Of a stretch of 62,590 nt of DNA, positions 6,258-16,243 are shown piece by piece (the stretch's first letter is position 1; each line of letters opens with the position of its first letter). The DNA comes from SAR86 cluster bacterium AG-313-D11. Lineage in GTDB: Bacteria > Pseudomonadota > Gammaproteobacteria > Magnimaribacterales > D2472. The stretch lies in assembly GCA_003284215.1 (NCBI GenBank), contig QBVW01000008.1:1-62590 (forward strand), in the 5' to 3' direction. Both the position numbers and the translations under genes were made by a program. Below the pieces are notes generated by a model that was given only the letters and a program-made list of their open reading frames with translations, made no database searches and was not told the DNA's origin.

Positions 6258-7513
6258 TAGCAGTTACCCTGTTGATTATTGCACCTTGCTCTTTGGGCAT
6301 TAGCACCTCGTATATAAGCATTATTTATTCTTTGCTGTTCACGCTTAGCTCTCATATGTGCTTCTGGTAAATCAGCTGCTACTTCTGACCAATCAACTGT
6401 TGCTAAGGCAGCTCCAACGATATAAAGAGGTAAAATTGCTAGACCTAAAACAAACTCACCAACGTCTTTAAGAGCCTCATTAGAGTTTTGGAGATTGTTT
6501 GTTTTTATGTACTCAGCTTTTAAGCGTTTTGCAGAACCATCATCAACTAACATTGAGTTTTGAATCTTTGTAATATTTCCATTCAAACTGATAGTTCCAT
6601 CAGTTAATGTTCCATTTGCAAAATTGCCTTCAAAAGTTGTTCCATCAGATTTATAAAAGATTCCTTTGCCATTAGCCTTTCCATCTTTAAGCAATCCCTC
6701 ATACCTTGAACCATCTGCATCAATCAGAAGTGCTTCAGAATTATTCATATCAGCCAAGTTCCCAATATAAAGTGACCCATCTAGGGTATTGCCAAGAGCC
6801 GCATAGACCTCCTTGATATATTCTGTGCTTGATTTAATTAATCGTACCTCACGCCAAAACTTATCGTCAGGTTTTGCCCCATAGCTAATTAGTAATTTAG
6901 ATAATTTAATATTGTCGTGCCTTACACTTACAGTAAGAGAATTCAGACTATTTGTATTTGAATAGTTTGGGTCTGCTCCAGCTTCAAGCAGTGCCTCCGT
7001 GATATTTAGATTGTCATTAAAAACTGACTTAATTAATAATGAATCGGAGGCATCAAATGTGACATTCACGTTTGGTTTATAAGCTAACACTCTTTTTACT
7101 GCACTATCATTGTTCATCAACACCCAATATCCTAATGTTGTCATTTGGGTCTCGGGATTAAAACCTGTTTGTCTTGAGAAGAGACCGCCTGTTTCTTTTG
7201 GAAAGACTGTGTCTATATCTCCTCCAGAGGACATTAGTAAATCTGAAACTAGTCCATCTTCATGCTGGAACGCAGCTATTAATGATGGTGCACACATCAA
7301 ACTAATATCACAATGATACTCTACTGTATTTGGGCTGACTCCACTTTTTAGATACTTCTGAGTATTTTTAAAATCATTTATTTGAACAGCGTGAGACAAC
7401 TTCCGTTCATTTGAGATTAGTGGATTTACATAAACCTGTGCATAAGCATAAGCCGCTGATTGACAGCCAGAGATTCCAAAGACTATCAAAACTAAAGCAA
7501 GGGTGTTTTTCAT
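6257..7513 (-). CDS. Lipoprotein with ankyrin and MORN repeats
   Basis: Start set at 7513 (MKNTLALVLIVFGISGCQ), giving 418 residues; an upstream TTG-type start at 7528 would add five residues before the signal. Cys17 is the lipidation site. Residues about 40-215 form degenerate ankyrin repeats (ALLEAGADPNYSNTNS; KLLISYGAKPDD). Residues about 266-310 hold two MORN-type repeats (GSRYEGLLKDGKANGKG; GTTFEGNFANG). A hydrophobic segment at about 346-366 may insert in the membrane. The tail is Arg/Asn-rich and ends in CNNQQGNC, echoing the CRPNC end of the gene at 864. Ankyrin and MORN modules bind proteins or membranes, so a surface or periplasmic binding role is plausible. Confidence 0.75.
   Translation of the reverse strand: MKNTLALVLIVFGISGCQSAAYAYAQVYVNPLISNERKLSHAVQINDFKNTQKYLKSGVSPNTVEYHCDISLMCAPSLIAAFQHEDGLVSDLLMSSGGDIDTVFPKETGGLFSRQTGFNPETQMTTLGYWVLMNNDSAVKRVLAYKPNVNVTFDASDSLLIKSVFNDNLNITEALLEAGADPNYSNTNSLNSLTVSVRHDNIKLSKLLISYGAKPDDKFWREVRLIKSSTEYIKEVYAALGNTLDGSLYIGNLADMNNSEALLIDADGSRYEGLLKDGKANGKGIFYKSDGTTFEGNFANGTLTDGTISLNGNITKIQNSMLVDDGSAKRLKAEYIKTNNLQNSNEALKDVGEFVLGLAILPLYIVGAALATVDWSEVAADLPEAHMRAKREQQRINNAYIRGANAQRARCNNQQGNC
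7460..7513 (-). repeat. Leader cassette copy 5 (more diverged)
   Basis: Matches copies 2 and 3 through codon 9, then drifts: Met10 to Ile, and IVGCA to ISGCQ. It is the most divergent lipoprotein leader of the set. Confidence 0.8.
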
Positions 7514-7521
7514 AGTTTGAA

Positions 7522-7815
7522 CTACCAATTAAATTGGATTGCAAGAATAAACATAATAAGAAAAAACAGTAATGCAAATGGCAACGCTTTTTGAATAAAC
7601 TCTTTTAAGGTTTTTATAGAAAAAGTTGCGACGGCTGCTGCTGTTTCTTTCCTATCATTAGATTTAAGTTCTGCAACTCTTAACTTGGTGTAATTAACAT
7701 TAGAACTTAATCCATTTTCTTCAGCCATTATCTTAGCTTTAGATAGCATCGCTTCATCTTGGATGCCTGAAGCAATCTCTTTTTCAACTTGTAAATAAAA
7801 ATCTTGGTCTGCCAT
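7522..7815 (-). CDS. Small C-terminally anchored membrane protein
   Basis: 97 residues. The N-terminal ~65 are hydrophilic and helical; a single hydrophobic segment (about 76-95, LPFALLFFLIMFILAIQFNW) lies at the very C-terminus. This is a tail-anchor topology with the soluble part most likely cytoplasmic. Its ATG (7815) shares one base with the upstream gene end, and the lipoprotein start at 7513 follows its stop by 8 bases. No family recognised. Confidence 0.6.
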   Translation of the reverse strand: MADQDFYLQVEKEIASGIQDEAMLSKAKIMAEENGLSSNVNYTKLRVAELKSNDRKETAAAVATFSIKTLKEFIQKALPFALLFFLIMFILAIQFNW

Positions 7816-8252
7816 TATCTATCGTCCGATACACATTCATAAGGTTCAGTATTTTCATCAATCTTATCTTCGCCAACTCTAAAATAACTCTTGGGTTTAA
7901 TTGTTGTTCTCTTCTCTGTTCCCCATGAACCCTTTCTTGAGATGAAAAAATTTCCACTGCGAAGATTTAATTCTGTTTTACCATCTGCTAATTCTTTACT
8001 AGATGAAACTGAGCCACAAAGATAATTCCCGACATAGGTGCCAACTATCTCATCGGTAGGATAATTGTGACTGCCTATCCAATTACAATTTAAGTAGGTA
8101 GTCACTGTTCCCTCAAGCTCAAATTCGTAATAAGACATTCCATCATTTGTTGTTCCTTTTGTGAGCTTATAGCCATTAGTACATTCATAAAATGTTTCTC
8201 TTGCTTCCAGAGATGGAACAAGTAGCAATATTGTTAGTAATAATTTTTTCAT
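7815..8252 (-). CDS. Secreted small Cys-containing protein, first gene of the array
   Basis: 145 residues with a Sec signal, MKKLLLTILLLVPSLEA, and a cut probably after LEA. The mature domain has four Cys (YECTNGY, NCNWIG, NYLCGS, YECVSDD) and alternating strands, suggesting a disulfide-stabilised beta protein. It is the promoter-proximal gene of the minus-strand array; a shared promoter should lie in 8253-8368. No family recognised. Confidence 0.6.
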   Translation of the reverse strand: MKKLLLTILLLVPSLEARETFYECTNGYKLTKGTTNDGMSYYEFELEGTVTTYLNCNWIGSHNYPTDEIVGTYVGNYLCGSVSSSKELADGKTELNLRSGNFFISRKGSWGTEKRTTIKPKSYFRVGEDKIDENTEPYECVSDDR

Positions 8253-8368
8253 ATCTAAATATTAACCTAACTGGTTTACAACAATTACTAATCTTTATAT
8301 TTTTTAATTGTTTAAATTAATCCTAAATGTAGTTTACGAACCATGCAACTTTGCAAGTTTGTTAGGTA

Positions 8369-8788
8369 TTGGATTACTGGTTAACATGGTATGAATCATC
8401 TATGAAAACAGAAGAGGAATGGATACAAGAATCTAACTGGATAAATCTAGTGCATGAGGTATTTAACGATTTCAGATACCGGAACAATAATCCAGATTAC
8501 ACATACGAGTATCATATACGCAGTCCAAGTGATTACACATTACTCTTTAAAGAGAAAGTGTATTTAGGATTATGGACACATGTCTACCGAGCAGATTTTC
8601 GTATGCAACCTAAATATGCTGAAGACAGAGAAACAATAATTGGAGTGTTGTTTTATTATGTGTACGTTAATGTTGGTACTGCTCCAATGACAGATAGGAG
8701 TTCAGATTATTACGAAGACCCAAAAGAATTAATTGAGGAGTTCAAAAAAAACTTTTACTGGCTCCACATCAAAGGGTATTTTGATTGA
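8369..8788 (+). CDS. Hypothetical protein
   Basis: 139 residues from a TTG at 8369, or 128 from the ATG at 8402 (MKTEEEWIQ); neither has a good ribosome-binding site, so the start is open. Soluble, acidic and very rich in aromatic residues (many Tyr/Trp), without signal or membrane segment. It is divergent from the exported-protein array and overlaps the next gene by 4 bases. No family recognised. Confidence 0.5.
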   Translation: MDYWLTWYESSMKTEEEWIQESNWINLVHEVFNDFRYRNNNPDYTYEYHIRSPSDYTLLFKEKVYLGLWTHVYRADFRMQPKYAEDRETIIGVLFYYVYVNVGTAPMTDRSSDYYEDPKELIEEFKKNFYWLHIKGYFD

Positions 8789-9093
8789 GATACTCTGTTC
8801 AGTTCGACCAACACCTAGAATTTAAAACCAATCAATCGCTAGTTGATGATTTAACTCTGGAAGTTTTAGACAGCTTGGCAATGCAACGAACCAATCGCAA
8901 AGCTTACAAAGTAATAGTAGAAAAAGTGGTGATTAATCTCTTCGTTGCGTGGCAGAACAACAAAGATAAAGTAGTTGGTTTCAGCAGACGAAGTAACTTC
9001 TATGATGCCAAGAACCCTATCGACCCACTACCAAAAAAAGAACCCTATAAACGTTATATCTATAGGGTTCTCAAAGAAATTGGCATCCCGTAG
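8785..9093 (+). CDS. Hypothetical protein ending inside the tRNA-Glu att site
   Basis: 102 residues from a TTG at 8785 overlapping the upstream stop. The last codons (KEIGIP, TAG at 9091-9093) are supplied by the 22-bp att repeat and the 3' end of the tRNA-Glu gene on the other strand. Its stop codon is thus host tRNA sequence, which shows the element has been selected, or happens, to read into att. Basic, no signal peptide, no recognised family. Confidence 0.5.
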   Translation: MRYSVQFDQHLEFKTNQSLVDDLTLEVLDSLAMQRTNRKAYKVIVEKVVINLFVAWQNNKDKVVGFSRRSNFYDAKNPIDPLPKKEPYKRYIYRVLKEIGIP

Positions 9094-9097
9094 GGGA
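9076..9097 (+). repeat. Right att-like direct repeat
   Basis: Identical to 674-695. Bases 9081-9097 are the 3' end of tRNA-Glu including CCA. The tRNA is whole on this side, so this is the tRNA-proximal att site and 674-695 is the displaced copy. Confidence 0.85.
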
Positions 9098-9156
9098 GTC
9101 GAACCCCTGTTGCCGAGATGAAAACCCGGTGTCCTAGGCCTCTAGACGAACGGGAC
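9081..9156 (-). tRNA. tRNA-Glu (anticodon TTC)
   Basis: A 76-base cloverleaf with encoded CCA. The acceptor stem GTCCCGT pairs with ACGGGAT, discriminator G73; the anticodon stem CCGGG/CTCGG holds loop TTTTCAT with anticodon TTC; the T arm contains GTTCGAC. It is the insertion target of the island at 674-9097; since the duplicated 3' end restores the gene, it should be functional. Confidence 0.95.
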
Positions 9157-9168
9157 TAGATTGCGGCA

Positions 9169-9197
9169 ATTATAAAAGCTAATAAGCTACTTGAAAA
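9169..9197 (-). promoter_or_regulatory. Promoter of tRNA-Glu
   Basis: A perfect TATAAT -10 (9174-9169) lies about 13 bases before the tRNA 5' end, with TTTTCA as a 4/6 -35 hexamer (9197-9192) at 17-bp spacing. It lies between trmJ and the tRNA. Confidence 0.6.
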
Positions 9198-9208
9198 GGT
9201 TTAAAGAA

Positions 9209-9934
9209 CTATTTAATTCTCTTATTTACAGCTTTGAAAAAACCTCTTAAAAAATTACCTTCCATCTTATCTGGGTAAAGCCTGCGAAACATTCTTTCCA
9301 TTCTGGTCATGATCTGTTTTGGATTTTTTGGATCCACAAGCTCCAGAGCTGCAACCGTTTCATTAAAGTGGTCAATTAGGTTGTTTAATTCTTCAGAAGT
9401 GTATTCTGGGAAATCTTGCCAAGACTCGACAGCGCTATTTTGTGCAGCTTGATAAAGTTCGTAACATACTACCTGAGTAGACATGGCAATATTTAAAACT
9501 GGATACTCAGGATGTGCTGGGATAATTAAATGTTTATTAGCCAGTTGTAACTCCTCATTAGTGAGCCCCCTATCCTCTCGACCAAATAATATTGAAACCT
9601 CAATTTCATTTGCAACCAATTCTTGCATCTCTGATGCGGCGTCTTTGGCAGTTAGAGTTGGCCATTCAATTGTTCGATCTCTTGCCGATGTAGCATAGAT
9701 AACTTTTGAACTTTTTACAGCCTCCTGGATTGAGGTAAAGATTTTTGCATTATCTAATACATCGATTGCGTTGCCAGCTAGAGCATTTGCTTCTTCATGT
9801 GGAAATTTTTTTGGATTAATTAAGGCTAAGTTAGCTAAACCCATATTTTTCATAGCACGAGCAACTGAGCCAATGTTGCCTGGATGAGAAGTCTCAACTA
9901 AAACTATTTGCACATATCGATTAATCGGATTCAT
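9209..9934 (-). CDS. trmJ: tRNA (cytidine/uridine-2'-O-)-methyltransferase TrmJ
   Basis: 241 residues, the usual length. TrmJ is a SPOUT-fold dimeric enzyme that 2'-O-methylates position 32 in the anticodon loop of several tRNAs using SAM. Visible motifs: NIGSVARAMKNMG (20-32), LFGREDRGLTNEE (116-128) and YPVLN (144-148), which build the SAM-binding knot; a helical C-terminal extension follows. The start at 9934 is 36 bases from the divergent suhB start, an arrangement often seen in gammaproteobacteria. Confidence 0.93.
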   Translation of the reverse strand: MNPINRYVQIVLVETSHPGNIGSVARAMKNMGLANLALINPKKFPHEEANALAGNAIDVLDNAKIFTSIQEAVKSSKVIYATSARDRTIEWPTLTAKDAASEMQELVANEIEVSILFGREDRGLTNEELQLANKHLIIPAHPEYPVLNIAMSTQVVCYELYQAAQNSAVESWQDFPEYTSEELNNLIDHFNETVAALELVDPKNPKQIMTRMERMFRRLYPDKMEGNFLRGFFKAVNKRIK

Positions 9935-9970
9935 ATAACTATTATCGTCATTTCCAGTACAATATGCGAC

Positions 9971-10771
9971 ATGTCAAAGCCCGCATTACTCAACGTCGCT
10001 ATTATTGCCGCAAATATTGGAGCAGCTGAACTCGAGTTTGCTGTAAAAAAAGTACATAAGCTCAATGTCATGAAAAAAGGCCCTACTGATTATGTAACTG
10101 AGGTTGATAGACGAGTTGAGGAAATAGTCTTTGATAAAATTAAAGAATATTATCCTGATGATAATTTCTTAGGAGAAGAATCTGGGCATGAGGTCAATAC
10201 CTCTGAAACGACATGGATTCTAGATCCCATCGATGGAACAACAAATTTTATCCATGGCTATCCTCAATACTGCATTTCACTTGCATGTGTTGTTAACGGT
10301 CAAACGCAACATGCAGTTATTATTGATCCTACTCGCAGAGAAGAATTTAGCGCATCTAAAGGAAAAGGTGCTGAGTTAAATGGGGAAAGAATAAGGGTCA
10401 GTACTAGAAATGGTTTAAAGGATTCCCTTATAGGAAATACTTCTCATGTTAACGACACACAAGACTATACCTTTGAAAATATTGCAACTTTCAGGACTCT
10501 GTATAAACACAGCTTGACCATCAGAAGATCTGGCTGCTCAGCCTTAGATCTGGCCTATGTTGCTGCAGGAAGATTGGATGGATTCTGGGCCAATGGCCTA
10601 GGGGTTTGGGATATTGCTGCTGGCATGCTAATTGCAGAGGAAGCCGGAGCATTAACAAGTGATTTTTTAGGTAATCCTGATTACAAGAAGAGCGATCATT
10701 ACCTTTGCGCTACTCCAAAATGCTTCAAACAAATGCTTGAAGCCATCAAACCAAATTTCACAGCCCATTAG
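9971..10771 (+). CDS. suhB: Inositol-1-monophosphatase SuhB
   Basis: 266 residues from ATG 9971 (MSKPALLN), preferred over an upstream start at 9908 that would overlap trmJ. Mg-dependent sugar-phosphatase fold: GEESG (68-72), the metal site DPIDGT (85-90) and WDIAAG (213-218). In Escherichia coli SuhB also binds NusA/NusG and aids rRNA antitermination. Its stop is nested with that of convergent secF in four bases (TTAG). Confidence 0.93.
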   Translation: MSKPALLNVAIIAANIGAAELEFAVKKVHKLNVMKKGPTDYVTEVDRRVEEIVFDKIKEYYPDDNFLGEESGHEVNTSETTWILDPIDGTTNFIHGYPQYCISLACVVNGQTQHAVIIDPTRREEFSASKGKGAELNGERIRVSTRNGLKDSLIGNTSHVNDTQDYTFENIATFRTLYKHSLTIRRSGCSALDLAYVAAGRLDGFWANGLGVWDIAAGMLIAEEAGALTSDFLGNPDYKKSDHYLCATPKCFKQMLEAIKPNFTAH

Positions 10772-11682
10772 GGCATATCATCAAACTCTGCGCCCTCTGG
10801 CTCTGGAATAGCCAAATCATCCTGTGTGAGTGACATTCCTAGCAACATATTAGCAACAACGTATATGGATGAGTAGGTTCCAATTAGCACGCCAATAATT
10901 AATGCCTGACTGAAACCTTTGATCATATCCCCGCCAAAGAAAAACAGTGCCAACAATACTAATAAGGTTGTTAATGAGGTAATCAGTGTTCTAGATAGAG
11001 TTTGATTGATAGATCGATTAACAATTTCATGAGGCTCAAACCCCCTCTCGCCTCTAAAATTTTCTCTGATCCTGTCAGAGACGACAATCGTATCATTCAG
11101 AGAATAACCAATCACAGCTAGTAGAGCTGCTAATACAGTCAAATCAAAGTCCCATGAAAATAATGAGAACAACCCAAAAATAATTATGACATCATGCGCA
11201 AGGGCTGCCACTGCGCCGAGCGCAAACTTATATTGAAATCTAAATGCAACATAAAGCAAAATCATGCCCAATGCTACGAGCATCCCTAGGCCACCCTGAT
11301 CTCTGAGCTCAGTGCCTATCTGAGGTCCAACAAATTCGATTCTTTTAAGCTCTGTCAATGGATTAGCATCCTGTAAAAATTTGTAAATCACATCGCCCAA
11401 TTGACTGTTGCCATTCTCATCAGCAACTTTAATTAAAACATCAGAATTTGAGCCAAAATTTACAACTTGGAAATCATCAAATCCATTGTTGGTCATTAGA
11501 TCTCTGATTTCTATGAGGTCAGCTGCCTCTTCATAAGAGACTTCTATAAGAGTCCCACCACTAAAATCTAAGCCTAAGTTAAGGCCTTTAAAACCCAGTG
11601 AACCAATAGATAGAATTAGTAAAACTAAAGAAGCTATCGTTGCATACCTTCGGTAGTTCATGAATGGAATATTAAAGTTCAT
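10768..11682 (-). CDS. secF: Protein translocase subunit SecF
   Basis: 304 residues. Six-helix RND-type membrane protein that, with SecD, uses the proton gradient to pull proteins out on the periplasmic side. Shows TM1 at about 13-30, the GLDFSGGTLIEV start of the first periplasmic domain, and the TM cluster with YSLNDTIVVSDRIRE near residue 200. Its ATG overlaps the secD stop. Last gene of queA-tgt-yajC-secD-secF. Confidence 0.95.
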   Translation of the reverse strand: MNFNIPFMNYRRYATIASLVLLILSIGSLGFKGLNLGLDFSGGTLIEVSYEEAADLIEIRDLMTNNGFDDFQVVNFGSNSDVLIKVADENGNSQLGDVIYKFLQDANPLTELKRIEFVGPQIGTELRDQGGLGMLVALGMILLYVAFRFQYKFALGAVAALAHDVIIIFGLFSLFSWDFDLTVLAALLAVIGYSLNDTIVVSDRIRENFRGERGFEPHEIVNRSINQTLSRTLITSLTTLLVLLALFFFGGDMIKGFSQALIIGVLIGTYSSIYVVANMLLGMSLTQDDLAIPEPEGAEFDDMP

Positions 11683-13544
11683 TAGACTCTCAACTCCTCA
11701 ATATTTTTATTTCCATACATTAAATTAACAATGGCTCTTGTTCCTAAGATCGCAGTAAACATAGAAGTTAAAATACCAATTGATAAGGTGATAGCGAAAC
11801 CTTTGATGGGGCCAGTTCCAATTGCATAAAGGACAATCGATGCTATTAATGTTGTAACATTAGCATCGATAATGGTTACAAATGCTCTTGCGAAACCTTC
11901 TTGAATAGCTGTTTGGGCATCTTTACCCTCTTTGAGCTCTTCTCTGATCCGAGAAAAAATTAACACATTGGCATCAACAGCCATACCTATGGTAAGAACT
12001 ATACCTGCAATTCCAGGTAGAGTAAGGGTTGCTCCTAATAAAGACATAAAGCCTGTAATCAAAATAACATTGGCAAAAAGAGCAATATTTGCAGCAAATC
12101 CAAACCAGCGATAATAAAAAAGCATAAATGCAATCACTGAAAGTAAGCCAATAATTATTGATCGGACTCCTAACTCAATGTTTTCCTTCCCAAGACTTGG
12201 TCCAACTGTTCTTTCTTCAACAAATTTCATTGGAGCCGCCAATGCTCCAGCTCTAAGCAGCAAAGCTAACTCGCTTGCTTCTTGAGGTGAGCCAACTCCT
12301 GTAATTCTAAATGCAGTTCCAAGAACAGCTTGAACAGTAGCAAGACTGATAATCTCTTTTTCAATATAAGAGGTCTGTTCGATAACATCGTTACCATCTG
12401 CATCCTTAGCAAGAACTGATTTATTCTTCTGCTCAACAAAAAGAACGCCTAAACGTCTTCCAATATTTCCATTGGTCGCTTTTTGCATTGCACGCCCACC
12501 TTGCATATCCAAGGTGATATTAACTTGTGCAAATCCACTTTCATCAAAACCAGAACTTGCATTAGTTACTCTTTCTCCAGCAACAATAATATTTTTTTCT
12601 AAAAATGCTGAGCCCATTCGCTCGTCCTGCCAATCAAATTCCTCTTTTCTTAATCTTGATGTTGTTGATGCAGCTTCTAATCTGAATTCTAAATTTGCAG
12701 TTTTTCCAATAATTTTCTTAGCAGCAGTTGTATCTTGAACACCAGGTAATTGAACAACAATTCTGCTGCTGCCTTGACGCTGAACAATCGGCTCACTGAC
12801 TCCAAGCTCATTGACCCTATTTCTCAATGTCATAAGGTTTTGACCCACAGCATAGTCTCTAATCTCTTTAATAGCAGACTGCGAATATGCTAGTTCAACT
12901 AGATTTCTTACAGAGCTGGGTCTTAAATCAAAGAGAGGCGTTCCAAGGGGGGTAATATTATCCTCGCTAAAAATTTTCAGCGCTTTGTTGTAATCCTCAT
13001 CACTTGGAAATGAAAATATTAAGTCTTTATTATCTTTTCTTGAGCTTTCAACATTGATGCGATCGTCTCTAAATTTCTTCCTATATTCATTCAGTAATGA
13101 CTCTAAGCGATTATCTAATGCGCTATCTATATCGACCTCTAAAAGAAAATGCACTCCGCCAGATAAATCTAAGCCTAATTTCAATGGTCCGGCACCTATG
13201 TTTCTGAGCCATTGAGGAGTTGATGGCTCAAGGTTTAATGCAATAATTGCTTCATCTAGTAGAATTTTCTGTAAAGCGGCTTTGCCAGCAAGCTGATCAT
13301 CAAAAGAATTAAACTTTGCAATGATGTTGTTGTCTTTCAGTCCAACTGATTCAACACCAGTAGATTGGTCTTCTAATATGTCTTTAACTTGATTCAATAA
13401 AATTTGATCAGCGGATTTACCTGAATCAGTGTATGCAATCTGAATTGCTGGTTTGGCAGGATATAAATTTGGCAAAGAATAGATTACCCCAATAGACAAC
13501 ACCATCAATATGAATGTATTTGTCCAGATTGAAAATCTATTCAT
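11682..13544 (-). CDS. secD: Protein translocase subunit SecD
   Basis: 620 residues, full length. TM1 at about 7-25, the signature GLDLSGGVHFLLEVD at about 122-136, a large periplasmic P1 domain, and five C-terminal helices from about 455 containing GIVLTIGMAVDANVLIFSRI. Partner of SecF in the SecYEG-linked translocase. Confidence 0.95.
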   Translation of the reverse strand: MNRFSIWTNTFILMVLSIGVIYSLPNLYPAKPAIQIAYTDSGKSADQILLNQVKDILEDQSTGVESVGLKDNNIIAKFNSFDDQLAGKAALQKILLDEAIIALNLEPSTPQWLRNIGAGPLKLGLDLSGGVHFLLEVDIDSALDNRLESLLNEYRKKFRDDRINVESSRKDNKDLIFSFPSDEDYNKALKIFSEDNITPLGTPLFDLRPSSVRNLVELAYSQSAIKEIRDYAVGQNLMTLRNRVNELGVSEPIVQRQGSSRIVVQLPGVQDTTAAKKIIGKTANLEFRLEAASTTSRLRKEEFDWQDERMGSAFLEKNIIVAGERVTNASSGFDESGFAQVNITLDMQGGRAMQKATNGNIGRRLGVLFVEQKNKSVLAKDADGNDVIEQTSYIEKEIISLATVQAVLGTAFRITGVGSPQEASELALLLRAGALAAPMKFVEERTVGPSLGKENIELGVRSIIIGLLSVIAFMLFYYRWFGFAANIALFANVILITGFMSLLGATLTLPGIAGIVLTIGMAVDANVLIFSRIREELKEGKDAQTAIQEGFARAFVTIIDANVTTLIASIVLYAIGTGPIKGFAITLSIGILTSMFTAILGTRAIVNLMYGNKNIEELRV

Positions 13545-13553
13545 GATCTTTAT

Positions 13554-13865
13554 TTAGTCAATTGATGCGATGGTACCTTTTGGCAACGTATTCGCAATAG
13601 CTGTTTTTTGCAATTTAAAAGTAATATTTTCACTAACTTCAATTGAGACATAAGGGCCCTTAATTTCCTTAATACGGCCAATAATGCCACCTGCAGCTAC
13701 TACCTCATCACCTTTTTCAAGCCCATCCATCATTTCTTGCAAAGCTTTCATTCGTTTTTGCTGAGGTCTTATGGTCATAAAATACATGAGGGCTAAAAAA
13801 CCTATAAAAAAAACAATGATAGGATCTGGTAACCACCATGGTAATTGTTGCTGTGTCTCGTTCAT
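13554..13865 (-). CDS. yajC: SecYEG accessory subunit YajC
   Basis: 103 residues with one N-terminal membrane helix (about 12-31) and the conserved RPQQKRMKALQEMMDGL stretch followed by a small beta domain. Binds SecDF in the inner membrane. Located in the usual place just before secD (9-base gap). Confidence 0.95.
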   Translation of the reverse strand: MNETQQQLPWWLPDPIIVFFIGFLALMYFMTIRPQQKRMKALQEMMDGLEKGDEVVAAGGIIGRIKEIKGPYVSIEVSENITFKLQKTAIANTLPKGTIASID

Positions 13866-13874
13866 GCAATCTCC

Positions 13875-16008
<2,134 letters not shown>

Positions 16009-16058
16009 GAGAGGTGCTAATTCTAAAAGATGTTGAACTCAGCTACAATGACCGCCGT

Positions 16059-16143
16059 GCCCCATTGGCGGAATTGGTAGACGCGCGCGATTCAAAATCG
16101 CGTTCCTTCGGGAGTACCTGTTCGACTCAGGTATGGGGCACCA
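16059..16143 (+). tRNA. tRNA-Leu (anticodon CAA)
   Basis: An 85-base class II tRNA with a long variable arm and encoded CCA. Acceptor GCCCCAT pairs with ATGGGGC, discriminator A73; anticodon stem CGCGA/TCGCG with loop TTCAAAA gives anticodon CAA (codon UUG). The T arm reads GTTCGAC. A TACAAT at 16044-16049 is a likely -10 element; no convincing -35 is seen. Confidence 0.95.
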
Positions 16144-16243
16144 GGCCTGCACAAAATAATAAAATGTAGTCAAATTTCTTGAAATATTTTTATTATGTTT
16201 AAATATCAACTTTAAAAACTGCAATATTGAATTAAATAAAAAA

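Noticed and set aside
7110-7316. Small plus-strand gene within the ankyrin lipoprotein gene
   Set aside because: No ribosome-binding site and no recognisable features; a shadow frame.
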